Assembly: GCA_037367405.1 (NCBI GenBank) | Contig: JAZKJV010002944.1 | Coordinates: forward strand, 310,001-374,000 | Reading direction: 5' to 3' | DNA length: 64,000 nucleotides | Source of the DNA: Ottelia alismoides | Lineage: Eukaryota > Streptophyta > Magnoliopsida > Alismatales > Hydrocharitaceae | Part shown: positions 33,336 through 46,345 of the stretch, piece after piece | How the letters are laid out: every line of letters starts with the position of its first letter | Numbering within the stretch: position 1 is the stretch's first letter | Translations under genes and position numbers: made by a program | The notes under the pieces: model-generated | What the model saw: only the letters and a program-made list of their open reading frames with translations | Databases searched by the model: none | What the model was told of the DNA's origin: nothing

Positions 33336-36300
33336 TGATGACAGATATTTTGCGAGGGTCTAGAGTAGTCTACACAAGGCGAGAACTACAATGTTGCTGA
33401 AGCGACCGCTCATGAAACCCATGATTAATCAACAATTAACCCATAATATAGTCAAGCATTGAATATCAAAAAATATGAAGTTAAAATTTATTATAACTCT
33501 TCAATAAATGTGTATAGGTGTAAGCATGTGTAGAGGTCGAACTCATGCAGCAAAGGGTAGATCGGGGCAATTAAGCTCAAAATCTTGTCCTTTCCTCTTG
33601 TCCAAATTTTTATTTTTTGTGGGTTTTTTATTTTATATATTTTCTTTGGATTTTTATTTTTTATATTTTTTGTTTTTGATTTTATAATTTTTATTTTCTT
33701 TTTCATATTTTATATTTTTAGATTTCTTTTTTTAATGTATAATAGAATATAAGACTATTTATACAATATAGAGTAATATAATTATAAATACTACTAAAAA
33801 TAAAAAAAAAATAAATTTTCTTTTGGTTTTATATATTATTCTAATATTTTAATGATTTTTTGGATTTTTGCTAATTTTTTATGGATTTTTAAAACAAAAA
33901 ATATACCAAATCAGGGATTAAATAATAGGACGAGATTGAAATGATGATAAAAATAGCAAAATATGTCCAAATGTCTTCAAATCAATTTTAATAGATAGAT
34001 ATTAATATAAATAAAGTAAAGAAAAAAGAAACATATTTTTGAATTTTTAGTGATTTTTCACATTTTTATAAAGGATTTTAGAGCTTTTTTATTTTTAGTC
34101 TTTTTCTTTTTCTATTTTTAGGAATTTTGGTTTTCGTAGTTGTAAAATACTATATTATAATATATAAATATATATTTCGATTTTTTTCAAAAGGTTTTTA
34201 TATTTTTAGGTATTTTATAATGTAAACAGGACAAAAATGAGCTCATTTTGATTTTTAATAGAAAGGAAAAGGCCTGAGTGCAAAATCCAAAAATACAATG
34301 TGAAAATACATGTAAGTAGGAACTTAACCCTATTTTTCTTGATTTTTAGAGTATTGTTGCTATTTTTAATAAATGAAATTCAAGCACCAAAAATACATAT
34401 ACTAAAAAGGGCATAATTGTAAATAAAATAAACATGAGGGCTCAAGTGCAATTTTACCACAAATGTAAAATATACACTTAATTTTATTGGATTAAATTGA
34501 AATACCAAAAGCTGCAAGGGCATCCTTACACTTTATTCTGCTCACGTGGCACTATGTGAGCTTAGCTGGACATCACCCACAGGCAATTGACAATAAACAC
34601 ATGGGCCTTTCTACAAAATGTCCCATTTTATTTACACGACATTTTATTAACGAGATTAATAAATAAGTACAAAAATTATGGCGCTAAGTATGCAATCTAC
34701 CCCAATTAGGTGCACCATCGGACGATGGAGATTGTTCACTTAAACACGTGTCTTCATCTAGGCGACTGGTAACGCTTTGGCGTAGGACGATCACGATTAT
34801 ATCCCCACGTCGGAGATCAATGATCATGGGCGACACCATCCAACAAAATCTAGAGAGTCTGGAGATAGGGCTCGATCCGACGGCTCTGAATGCATTTGGA
34901 AGAACATGGAAGAACCCACGTACCTTCGAGCTTCGATCTGGTGTAGCTCTCGACGTCGACTGATGAAGGCTTTAGGAGGTACTCCGAAGCCCTGGTGATG
35001 GCTAGTGAGCTCGAGAAATAATGGGATCCAGCTATCTCTGACTTGATCAAAAATCAACCCCCCTCCAAGGTGTTTGGAGCGCTCAGGACCTGCAAGGAAA
35101 TGCGCACAAGCAAAAAGGGATTCTGGGAGATGTTATTGGCATGGGTGAATGATAGATGGGTCGTGGCAGCGTATATCTAGCGAGCGGAGGAGGGGAGTCA
35201 AAGATCTCCATATCTACTGTGGATCTGGCAAATGAAAGGGACTGGGATGAAGGAGAAGTGATGGGGAGTGAGGTGAAGGCGACAGGTGGGTCGTGGGACA
35301 GTCGGGAACATGCAGAGCAGTTCACCGGAGGTGAGCTTCGACGAACTACGAGTGTGGCTATTATACACTAAAACTATGAATTAAACACTAGACTAATTAC
35401 AGAATTAAAAAACAAGAATTAAATTCTACCTAGAAAGCAGGAAATACAACTCTTATACCTACCAGCGAAGGTCAGGAGTAGGGCGGCCGATGAGGTGGTC
35501 GTGGGTACACCTCAGCCTCCCTCAGCCACTCTAAGACCCTCCAGGGGTACTCCACCTGTCACATGGAGACACGCTTGGCCGGAGGCAGGGGCTCAGGTGC
35601 TTTGGAAGTGACCAAAGAATGAGAGGAGGATGGAGGTCCTTATTTAAAGACATGGCTGGGCACCCTTACTGAATGATGATTTGGCGAGAATCAAATCTAT
35701 GTACAATCGATCTGAGGATACGTCGTGAATCATGGAAGATCACAAATTAAATCTTGTGAAGAGCTCGAGGGTAATGGAGCAGCGGAGCGGTCAGGAAAAT
35801 TCCGAGAATGCAGGCCGCTTGAGGTTCTGTTAAAAGGCAGAAGAAGGGATGGGGAGTTGACAAGGGGTCAATGTTTCAAGGAAAGTGGTTGGGCCATGTC
35901 AGCCCGCTATAGAACAAGAGTCAAATTTATTCGAAAATAAATAATTATAAATATAGACTGATTTTATTTATTTTTGATTATAAAATAAAAAATATTTATT
36001 TTTTATGTAGTATTTTAATATAATTTTTATTATTTTTGGTATTATTTATTATAAGTTAATTTTTAAGGGTGTATTTATAGGTATATTCATCTATGTTTTG
36101 CACATTTTATTTTTATTTTGTATTTTTGATTTTATTCTCTTATTTTATATATTTACAAATTTTTTTTAGGTGTGTAAATATTTTTTTTATATTTTTTAGA
36201 TGTTATTTGTACACTTGAATAATTAGGGGTATAAATTATATAGGTATAAGTATAGGTATTTCTTCTATGTATTTCTGTACAATATTTTATTTTAATGTTT

Positions 36301-37055
36301 CATTTACAATTTTATTATAGTTTTAATATGTACATATGATATAAATAATATTTAAAAAATTATAAAAATATAAAATTGTAAAAATAATAATGAATAAATA
36401 AAATGAATATTTTATTCGGTTACATAGTACATTAGGGGTCAAAAACCTAACTTTCACATATTAACTCCCAAAAATATAAAACCACCTTCATTAAATAACT
36501 TATTAGAAGTTATATACAATTAAAGGTGCTTTTGATATATTTTGAGTCTTTATTTGAGAGATATGGGTGTAGGAAGTTCAGTTTTTGGCTTTTTATTCTA
36601 TGTATAAAATGTATATTGTATTTTATTTTTACATGAAATCAATTTTGTATTTTTCTATATATTATTATCTACAACTTTTATGGACAAAGTTTCTTCATTT
36701 GGTGAATAAATAATAAATAATAAAATAGGTCCCAAAATGCTTTATTGAATGAATAAAGGAATTGGGTTTTTATTGTATTCTTGGACCTTATCTCCCCTTA
36801 CTTTATTCCTTGTCGACCAACTCAAATCTTGACTTGTTCTTGGGGTTTAGGGTCATAAAATACCATTGGTATTTAATTATTTTTTCTTTTCTTTCCTTTA
36901 ATTTATAATTTTAACGTTAAAAATAATATTATTTACACAATGAATGCAATAAATAATGAATGTTATTTTGTACAAATTAATGCTATTTTCATGTATTAGC
37001 TAGGCTTTCTAAGGCCAAAATGATAGAATAAAGGTAATGAAATGGAGATTTATCA
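33336..37055 (-). mobile_element. 3' LTR of E4 (3.72 kb)
   Basis: Minus strand starts TGATAAATCTCC (37055) after a PPT and ends ...TGTCATCA (33336). TATA-like CTTTAAATAAGG at 35637-35648. By eye about 88-90% identical to the LTR at 42491-46315 over the first 250 bases from the U5 end. Left flank GTAGG has no partner in the window. Confidence 0.88.
35641..35648 (-). promoter_or_regulatory. TATA-like box of E4 3' LTR
   Basis: Minus strand TTTAAATA; the sister LTR has TTTAAATT near 44840. U3 from 37055 to here is about 1.4 kb, like the solo LTR. Confidence 0.5.
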
Positions 37056-37085
37056 CCCCCTTATTCTTACCTTTACTAGTCCCTA
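37056..37085 (-). promoter_or_regulatory. Polypurine tract of E4
   Basis: Minus strand reads GGGACTAGTAAAGG, then TAAGAATAAGGGGG, ending directly at the LTR start 37055. Same position and form as 6135-6154 and 46316-46345. Confidence 0.8.
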
Positions 37086-38905
37086 GCAAATACTTATGCA
37101 ATAAGTGCAGAAAAATAAAAAGAAAAAGAAAAGAAAAAGAAAGTGGACTGAATTTAATTTTCAATCTTGCCTTCACAAAATTAAAATTTGGAGCTTAAGT
37201 CAGACCTTGGTGCGAGAGTGTGTGTGGAATCTGGCCATGAACCAATTTAAAACACGACATCCTTCGAGAGTCTCAGAACTTGGTTCAAACCACCTCAATA
37301 GCCATTTAAGAACTAGTATACATCATACGCAAACCCTTATGACTATGAAGCTGACTTGTACGGTGTAAGTGATAGTGGCTCTTCCCAACTGAAATAATAA
37401 AAGTTCTAACTTCTCCAGCATGACAACCCCCAATCCAACAACTCTTTCCACGAGAAACGGGGTATTCCCTTCTATGTTCAAGTGCATCTAGCTCAAGAGG
37501 AGGGGGTGAAGAGAAAAATGGACGGTAGCTAGTTTAGCTACTGTCTTGGGATGCATGACCAGTGTAGTCAAGTCATCCAACTGCAGGCTCACAATATATG
37601 ACTTTGAATCTCAAGCTCGTTTACTGACTATACAAATATGTACACTCCAGTAGGCATTTTATTTTCAATCAGGCCTTTCCACTTTTTTTGGAGGTTTTTT
37701 CTTTTTCTTTTTTTCCTTTTTTCTTTTTTTTGGAATACTATATACAACAACATTTACATAAGGAGTTTTTCCTCTTGAGCCAAAAGACTATCCCTCTTTT
37801 GAAGCATTACTGCAACCCACACTCTCCTGTCTTTAGACGTCTACACCACCAGATGGATTTGGGTGCACTTCCCTCCCTATAGGAGGGCGAATGTTTCCAC
37901 TCGTGTGCATCTCAAACCGACAAATCCAATCCCCTCACAACTTTAATTGAGTTGAGCCAAGTGAAAGGTGCAAACGTCAAGTTAGGTCACTATCAACAAG
38001 AGTCATGCATGCATCTCGAAAAGTTATAGTTAGTTAGTTGAGGTGTCTTGAACCCAGCCCTGAGTGAAAAAGAATTAAGTCTGAATAGACCTGAAGTACC
38101 TTAAAACATAGTTCCCATAAGGTTCTAGTGAAGTTAGGTGAAGTAATGTCCAACAAAGCTCCAATCTTTGACTTTACTAAGACTAGTTCAATCATCAAGC
38201 TCAATCCGAAAAATGCAAATGCTATGTAGATGCTATGTACAATGCAGAAAATATTTTGTTGATGCAATTTTCAAAAGATTTTAGAATTCAAAATAAAAAT
38301 ACTCTTGGCACAAAGTAGGAAATATGTGCAACTATTTACACCGGAATGCCTCTTTTTACAAGAATGGAGAGTTTAAGGAATTCACATGTTAAATTTTAGT
38401 TATTGTTATAGGTATGTATATACAATTAGTAAAGAAATTATTATTATTATATATATATATATTTAGTGATGAATATATTCCTCAAAGATATTTGAAAACA
38501 ATTTTGAAAACTATAGTATAAAGTAATTTTTGCAAATTTTTACAATCATTTCAAAGCCATTTTGCAAAGATTTTTCAAATAGTATATATAAATTTTTCAA
38601 AATATTTTTGCAAATATTTTCAAAATCATTTGTAAATAGGTTTTCAAAACATTTTATTTCACACAAAGAAGAGAAAATTTACAAATCAAAACATTTTTAC
38701 AAAGGTTGAAAATATTTTATAAAAAGTTTTCCAAATGGGTCAAATCATTTTTCAAATTATTTTGCACAATATTTTTAACCTGACTTATTAATCAATATAT
38801 ATGCAAAAAAAATTTGTGGAATAATATGCATCATTTTATTAAGTTATTTAATTAAATTGTATATGTATGTATACATATTAGCCATGCTTATTTAAAATAC
38901 TAAAG
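37086..38905 (-). other. E4 3' spacer and AT tract
   Basis: Non-coding. Matches E5 46345-48300: ACTGTGTAAGTGATA-like near 37359, GGGTATTCCCTTCT at 37458, ACGCAAACCCTTATGACTAT at 37328. From 38270 to 38820 it is the TTTTCAAA/TTTTGCAAA tract. No gene. Confidence 0.75.
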
Positions 38906-39093
38906 TATGAGTTATGGCTAAAGTATATACAGAGTACATATGACCCCCCAATACTTATCTTGAGCTATGTCCTCATAGATTGAAAAAGGAGAGAAGACAG
39001 AACTCGTACTGACTATAGAAAAGCCTATACTACAATGACTAAATAAGGAGTGAAAGAATAAAGAAAAAGTGAATATGAAGTCAACCGTCCACC

Positions 39094-39125
39094 CTATACT
39101 TAGGAAGAAATAATCCTAAGTATAG
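39094..39125 (-). other. Perfect 12-bp hairpin in the E4 array
   Basis: CTATACTTAGGA (39094-39105) and TCCTAAGTATAG (39114-39125) are perfect reverse complements around an 8-base loop AGAAATAA. Best preserved stem in the window. Confidence 0.9.
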
Positions 39126-39406
39126 TAGGTTGTATTTACATGTAGGGAGGGTCGAGGATGGGAATACACAGATCACAGCTCAGTCTGTCTCCCCCTATAC
39201 CTAGGGTGAGATATCTCTAAGTTTTGCAGAGAAAACCAACAAGAGAGGAAACAGTGGAGGGGATCAAAAGAAATCCCTAAAAGGGAAATATGGTAGGTGA
39301 ATATACGCATCACTCCCCCTATACTTAGGGTGAGATATCCATAAGTATAGGCAACAACAAGAGTGGTGAAACGAAATAGAGGAAGAATACATACTACGTG
39401 CACCTC

Positions 39407-39439
39407 CTATACTTAGGACAAAGTACGTCCTAAGCATAG
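39407..39439 (-). other. Hairpin 1 of the E4 array, compensatory change
   Basis: CTATACTTAGGAC (39407-39419), loop AAAGTAC, GTCCTAAGCATAG (39427-39439). The pair next to the loop is C-G here and T-A in E1, E2 and E5: both sides changed together. Confidence 0.88.
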
Positions 39440-39629
39440 ATACACAGATATGGAGAATGATCTAGGGTGTGCCCTACATACGGGAGAAAGAAGGAATGGA
39501 AAGACAAAACATATATATATACAAGAGTTACAGACTGGTGAAGTGCAGGATGATATCTCTATGCAGCACTATATCTAGTGGACATAAGGTCGATAGATCA
39601 AGGATACACTGAACATCAGAAGACATGAC

Positions 39630-40330
39630 TCAACCCCATGAGGGTCATCAAGTTGAGTAGACTCAGATAAGTTAGAAATCTCAGAATAATTAGAATACTC
39701 GGTCCCATGCTCCAATAGATTGGAGACACAACCAACGAGAAGACTGAGTGCACAAATCAGGAGACTCGGCTTTGTGTTCCACTAGATTGGAGACACCATA
39801 TGTGAAGCCGAGTACCCACAAAATGATGTATCCTCCATCAGATAATCCTCAGGGAGTGATACATACTCGGCGAGGAATAATTCAAATAGAACCCCTCCTT
39901 GTGAGGGTCATCAAGGAGAGTGGACTCAAAGGAGTCAGATCAATCAAACTGATCATCAGAAGTGGTCTCGATAGGCGACAGATCGGCTACCCAGCAGAAG
40001 AGTCCAAAAGATCTAGAGAATGTCACAGTTTCTCACAGATAACCCTTAGAGAACTCTGTGAACTTGACATGGTATTCAGAAGAAAATAGCTCATCCTTGT
40101 GAGAACCGTTAAGGAGAGAAGACTCAAAGGAGTCAAGACAGCTAAGAGAATCTCTCTCGGGCTCTAACAAATCGGACGTACAATCTGACCGGGAGACCGA
40201 TAACACATATAAAAAAACCTGATTTTGTGCTCCATCAGGATGGAGACACAAGAAGTAAGTGAAACTGATTGTAAAGAATGTGTTGCATCCTCCCATAGAT
40301 AGTCCTCGGGGAGTAATGTAAACTAAGTTA
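39630..40330 (-). repeat. Degenerate tandem repeat, protease-RT linker-like
   Basis: Blocks recur: GAGGGTCATCAAG...GACTCA at 39640, TGTGAGGGTCATCAAGGAGA at 39899 and TTGTGAGAACCGTTAAGGAGA at 40095; TTGTGTTCCACTAGATTGGA at 39771 and TTTGTGCTCCATCAGGATGGA at 40223. On the minus strand the units read like DSFESSLLNGSHKDEL, recalling the acidic linker of E2 protease. No intact frame. Confidence 0.6.
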
Positions 40331-42470
40331 GTGAATATTAGGGAAATGCTGGCATCAAATCTCATGTCCTCAAAAAGTATCAATCAATCATCATCACGAG
40401 GGCATAAGGTAATGGTGGGGTCAACTGGTAATCAGAGTAATGATAATGCAATCCCTCAAATCAATCAAATAGCTTAGATGGATCAAGATGTCAGAAGGAT
40501 ATCCTCAAGTGCTAGTTGGGGATAAAAAAGTAAGGAGATGGAGGATGGGACAGTGAAGAATATGAGTGAAACCATGTGAGTTCCGAGCATCGTCACTTTA
40601 GAGCACAAAGAGAGATAACACATCAAGCGTCTGAATCAAGAGGGGCAGAACCTCATAAGAGATCGTGCAATCATGGCTCATAGAATCATCATCAAATCAT
40701 TGGTAATCAATTACATCCTCAATCCGGTGTGTGAGATCAACAATCCTCAATAAGAACTCTCACCTAATGTTGTGCGAAAATTAAAATCCTCGATATCATT
40801 TATGTACATATCTGAATTTGATCCACAAAAAATAGAACACCAATCTCAACATCCTCAATCTTACCCAACTTACTCAGATGATCAGTGTAATCCATAAACC
40901 TTGATGCGGGCCTTATCTACTAGCGCATCAATCTCGAGTGAAAGAAGAGATGATACTGAAGGGGACAAGGAGGGAGGGTGAGATGTAGGCAGAACATAAA
41001 CAAAATTGTGGCTCAAGGAGAGAGTCTCCTTGAGTTAGACCAGAGATGGTGTGATACGAGAGAGGAGGCAGCTGCAAAATCTAGCTGCAAGAGTGAAGAT
41101 CAATACTCAATATCACGACTCAAATAAAGAAGATAAAGAAAGGCAAAGAAGGACTCAAATAAAATGAAAAACTCAAACACTCATGGATGTACTAACTCAA
41201 AGAATGATAAATGTAAATGGACCCAAAATCACAATAAATGTAAAAATCAACCCCATGTTCACCTACTCAACATCGTGAAGACCGAGATAGTGGTCCTTTA
41301 TCTTTTCATTTTTAGAGTTAGGTGATCTTCAACAAAGTTGTACAAACATGAAGATAGGAACGGGATTGGGTCACTAATCCTTAGTGTGTACGTTTGAATA
41401 AAATGCATAAACAATGACGGGGTTGCTCTCCACAAGGCAATGGTTCCATTACCTTTTATTTTAAACGTCCAATAGAGTTAGTAGCCCCTCTTTTATTTAG
41501 GTTATCATTTTTTTTGTTATTTTTCAATGCACACGCCTATCGAGTTTCCGATTCCATTTAGCATCCTAGGCAGTCAAAATCAGAAGGAGAAGGTTCGAAA
41601 ATCCATGCAAGTTAGAAATCGATGATGCATGCAAAGTCAGAAGACTTACAATGCTTCCCAGCTCTCTCCATACGAGATACATAATATAATTGAAAGCTAC
41701 ACTACATGCAAATGCAAGCCGATGAAATTACCCTGGATCTGAGTATACTATTAGTGTGAAGCACCAAATGCTAATTATTTAGAAAAGAGACCAAGTCCGG
41801 TCTTCGATGACACTCAGTGCCCGCCACAACAGGTCCTGCCAGCATTGTATTTGACTCTCTCGGCATGCGGACTCAAATCTAAATAATTAATACAATTTGA
41901 CTAACTCCAAAAATGAATCTACAGGTGCATGCAAGTGTATTAGGGTTTGGACCTTAATCTATCGATCAAGCACATCCTAGGCTAGGTCTCATTCACACAA
42001 AATAAAGCAAAAATCGAAAAACAAAATAAAAAGAAAGCGATGAAAATGCGAAAAGACGTGACGAGGCCCCCAAGGGAACAACCCGTTGGGCAGTGGACCT
42101 TGTGAAGTAGAAGTGTCTATGAGAGTACAAATATTACAATTTAAAGGTCACTCCCTCACTTGAATTACAAAATAGAAATAAAAAATAAAAGTAAAAATGA
42201 AAACTGAGAGAAAACTATCTTCAAAAAATTCCTTTATGTCCTCCTTTGTTGCTCTCTCCTACCTGCGAAGTCAGAAAGCCATCTCCACCTTGCATGGGTG
42301 CACAGGTCTTCCTAAGAAGTCCTCCCTCGCATAGTGGTCCTCGCATCAAAGTCAAACAAGGAGTGTCAAACAGTTCACAATTAGTATCAAACAAGATAGC
42401 AAATAAATAAATGCCAAAAATAGACAAGAGAGCATGAACAAATGAATAATCCCAATCTACGTGACGTTGC
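40331..42470 (-). other. E4 internal, non-coding, and leader
   Basis: 40331-41280 has no recognisable coding motif. 41280-42470 is leader: ATTAGGGTTTGGACC (41939), GCGATGAAAATG (42038), GAGGCCCCCAAG (42064) match E2 18840-18970. Confidence 0.6.
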
Positions 42471-42471
42471 T

Positions 42472-42488
42472 CCTCGACAATGGTGCCA
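42472..42488 (-). promoter_or_regulatory. Primer-binding site of E4
   Basis: Minus strand TGGCACCATTGTCGAGG, two bases (AA) after the LTR end ATCATCA. Best preserved tRNA-Asp-type PBS in the window (relative to TGGCGCCGTTGCCGGGG). Confidence 0.88.
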
Positions 42489-42490
42489 TT

Positions 42491-45400
42491 TGATGATAGA
42501 GATTTTGCAAGGGTCTAGAGTAGTCTACACAAGGCGAGAACTACAATGTCGCTGAAGCGACCGCTCACGAAACCCATGATCAATCAGCAATTAACCCACA
42601 ATATAATCAAGCATTGAATATCAAAAAATGTGGAGTCAAAATTTATTATAACTCTACATCAAATGTGTATACGTGTAAGCATGTGTAGAGATCAAACTCA
42701 GGGAGCAAACGATAGATCACGGCAATTAAGCTCAAAAACTTGTCATTTCCTTTTACTCATTTTTTATTATTTTTGTGGGTTTTTTATTTTATACATTTTC
42801 TTTTGATTTTTATTATTATATTTTTTTGTTTTTGGTTTTATAATTTTTTATTTTTTATATTGTTAGATTTTTATATATCTTTTATTTATGATGTATAATA
42901 TAATATATAAGGCTATATATACAATATAGAGTAATGTAATTATAAATACTAGTATAAATAAATAAAATACAAAAAATAAATTGTTTTTTGGTCATATATA
43001 TATATAATGTTTTTGTGATTTTTCTAGAACTTTTGCTAATTTTATGGATTTTTAAAACAGAAAATATCCCAAATCAGGGATTAAATAATATGCTGAGATT
43101 GAAATGAAGATTAAAAATTACAAAATACATCCAAGATTCTTCAAATCAATTTTTATAGGTAGATAATAATATATATAAAATTAAGAAACAAACACACATA
43201 TTTTGGAATTTTTAGTGGTTTTCACATTTTTGTAAAGGATTTTGGAACTTTTTGATTTGTATCCTTTTTCTTTTTCTATTTTAGGGATTTTGATTTCTAG
43301 AGTTGTAAAATACTATATTAGATTTTATATGATTTTTTGGATTTTTTTAAAAAGTTATTATATTTTTTGATTTTTTATGTTTTAAACATGATAAAAATGT
43401 GCTCATTTTGATTTTTAATAAGTAGGGAAAAGCCTAAATGCAACATCTAAAAATATAATATGAAAATATATGCTAGCAGGAGCTTAAACCTATTTTTGCA
43501 TGATTTTAGAGCACTGTTGCTATTTTTATTAAATGAAATTCAAGCACCAAAAATACATAGGGTATAATTGCAAATAAAATAGACATGATGACTCAAGTAC
43601 AATTTTCCCATAAATGTACAATGCACACTAAATTTTATTGTATTAAATTGAAATAAAAAATTGCAAGGGCATCCTTGTAATTTACCCAGCTCATGTGGCA
43701 CTACGTGAGCTGAGATAGACAGGACCCACATGCAATTAACAATAAACACAAGGGCCTTTACACGAAATGTCCCATTTTTTTACACTTGACATTTTATTTA
43801 CATGATTAATAAATAAATACAAAAATTACGGGGTTAAGTATGCAATTTACCCCAATTAGGCACACCATCGGAGGGTGGAGATCGTTCACTTAAACACGTG
43901 TCTTCATGTGGGCGGCTGGTAACGCTTCGGCCTTGGACGATTAGCATTAGATCCCCTCGGGGGAGATCAACGGTCATGGGCAGCAACATCCAACATCATC
44001 TGGAGAATCTGGAATAGGGATCGATCTGACGACTCTGAAGGACCTTAGATGAACAGGGATGAACCTCCGTTCCTTTGAGCTTCGATCCAGTGTAGCTCTC
44101 AACGTCGACCATACGGGATGTTCACAGGAGACACCAAACATCGCCCAAGCTCCTCCGCATCTAATGAAGGCTTCAGGAGGTACTCTGGAGCCCTGGTGAT
44201 GACTAGCGAGTTTGAGGAAATAATGGGCTCCAGGTGTCTCAAGCTTGATCAAAAATTGACCTCCAAGAGGTTTGGAGCATCCAGGACATGCAAGGAAAAT
44301 GCGCAAAAGCAAAAAGGGGTCGTGGGGGTTGTTAATGGCATGGGTGAACGAGAGTTGGGCATGGCGACATATCTCTAGTGAGCATAGGAGGGGAAGTACG
44401 GATCTCCAGATCCATTGTGGATATGGGTGAATGAAAGGGACTAGGATGAAGGAGAAGAGATGGGGAGTGAGGTGAATGCCACAGGCGGGTTGTGGGACAG
44501 TCGGGAACATGCGGAACAGTTCGTCAGAGGTGAGCTCCGACGAACTACGAGTTTGTCAATTATACACTAAAATTATGAATTAAAAATTAGAATAATTATA
44601 GAATTAAAAAGCATGAGTTAAATTCTACCAAGAAAGCAAGAAATACATCTCTTATACCTACCAGCAAGGCAAGGAGCAGGGCGGCCGGCAAGGCGGTCGT
44701 GGGTGCACCTCTACCTTCCTCAGCCACTCTAAGACCCTCCTGGGGTACTCCACCTGTCACATGGAGACACGCTTGGCCAGAGGCAAGGGCTCAGGTGCTC
44801 TGGAAGTGTCCAAAGAATGAGAGGAGGATGGAGGCCCTAATTTAAAGACGTGGATGGGCACCCTTATTGAATGATGATTTGGCGAGAATCAAATACATGT
44901 ACAATCGACCTGAGGATACGACGCGAATCATGGAAGATCACGATTTAAATCTTGTGAAGACCTTGATGGCAATGGAGCAGCGGAGCGGCGAGGAAAATTC
45001 CGAGAAGATGGGCCCGCTCGAGGATCTGACAAAAGTTAGAAGAAGGAATGGGGAGTTGACTGGGGGTTACCGTTCCCAGGAATGTGGTTGGGCCATGTCA
45101 ACTCGCTACAGGACAAAAGAGTCCAATTTATTCGAAAATAAATAATTAAAAATAGCAATTGATTTTACTACTTTAATTTAAAAATTATTTATTATATTAT
45201 GTAGTATTTTAATATATTATTTATTTATTTTTTTGTGTTAGTTATTACAACTTAATTTTTAAGGGTGTATTTTTAGGTATATTCATCTATGTTTTGTACA
45301 TTCTATTTTATTTTATATTTTTGAATTTATTATTTTATTCTCTTATTTTATATATTTACAACTTATTTTTGGGTGTATAAATATATTTTTCCTATGTTTT

Positions 45401-46315
45401 TCTGATGTTATTTGTATACTTAAATAAATAGAGGTATATATTTTTGTATACTTAAATAAAAATATGAAAATACCTTCGTTAAATAGCTTATGAAAAGTTA
45501 TTTACAATAAAAGGTGATGTTTATACATTTTGAGTTTTTTTGAGAGATATAGGTATAGGAAGTTTGGATTTTATTTTTTTATTCTGTGTATAAAAAGTAT
45601 ATTGTATATTATTTATACATGAAATAGATTTTTTATTTTTCTATACATTATTAACTACAACTTTTATGTACAAGTTTCTTTATTTGTGGTATAAAAAGTG
45701 GAAAATAAAATAGGTCCCAAGAACGAATAAATGATGAATGAATGAATGAAATTTTTATTATGTTATTGGCCCCTATCTCCCCCTACTTTATTCCTTATGG
45801 ACCCAAACATCAAAATGCTTAGGTCTCGGAGTTTAGGGTCTTAAAATACCTTTGGTCTTTTATTATTTTTCTTTTTTTTCTTTATTCTATAATTTTGGCA
45901 TTAAAAACCTTGCTTTCATACAATTATTGGGACAAATAATAGATGTTAATATGTAGAAAATAGTGCTATTTACTTGCATTATCTAGGGTTTTTAAGGCCA
46001 ACATGATAGAATAAATGTGACGAAATGGAGATTCATTAGTTGGTGGGCCTTATCTCCCCCTACTTTATTCCTTGTCGATTAGGTCAAGTCTTGACCTACT
46101 CTCGGGGTGAACGTCAGCTTGTATCTATTACATAAATACAGTCTTTTATTTTCTTTATTTTCCTTATTTATTTATTTTATGTTAAAATTAGTGACAAATA
46201 TATAATAGAAGAATGTTGGTTAGTAAAGGTACATATTTATTGATATTTACAGGTGTTTTATAAGGGATTTTAAGCTAAAATAAATGAATAAAGATGATGA
46301 AATGCATATTCATCA
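42491..46315 (-). mobile_element. LTR shared by E4 (5') and E5 (3') (3.83 kb)
   Basis: Minus strand starts TGATGAATATGC (46315) and ends TCTATCATCA (42491). It is followed by a PBS, as a 5' LTR should be, and preceded by a PPT, as a 3' LTR should be. It therefore serves two internal regions. A 178-codon frame (44510-43974) is not alignable in frame with the sister LTR and is not called a gene. Confidence 0.88.
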
Positions 46316-46345
46316 CCCCCTATGCTACTTTTGCTAGTCCCTTAG
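46316..46345 (-). promoter_or_regulatory. Polypurine tract of E5
   Basis: Minus strand AAGGGACTAGCAAAAG, then TAGCATAGGGGG, adjoining the LTR start at 46315. Confidence 0.8.

Larger units (their letters stand above)
38906..39439 (-). repeat. E4 conserved box and hairpin array
   Basis: Box GAGTTATGGCTAAAG, then TATATACAGAGTACATATGA at 38929-38942, and G-run units at about 38943, 39092, 39190, 39313 and 39403 (minus strand). Two hairpins are well formed (39094-39125 and 39407-39439). The presence of the array in a coding-less element suggests it acts in cis (inference). Confidence 0.8.
37056..42490 (-). mobile_element. E4 internal region: non-autonomous, no gag-pol core
   Basis: 5.4 kb between two LTRs with PBS (42488) and PPT (37056). 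It has leader homologous to E2 (about 41280-42470), the spacer (37086-38900), AT tract, conserved box and hairpin array (38906-39439), but no protease, RT or integrase motif. 39540-41280 holds only a degenerate repeated tract related to the protease-RT linker. It would need proteins from an autonomous relative such as E2 or E5. Confidence 0.8.

Noticed and set aside
33491..33706. Lys/Ile-rich 71-codon ORF, minus strand
   Set aside because: Translation of an AT-rich LTR tract (TTTTTATTT runs); low complexity, no start context, not conserved.
43974..44510. 178-codon ORF on the minus strand
   Set aside because: Within the shared LTR; the sister LTR at 34800-35320 has the frame broken and no protein family is recognised.
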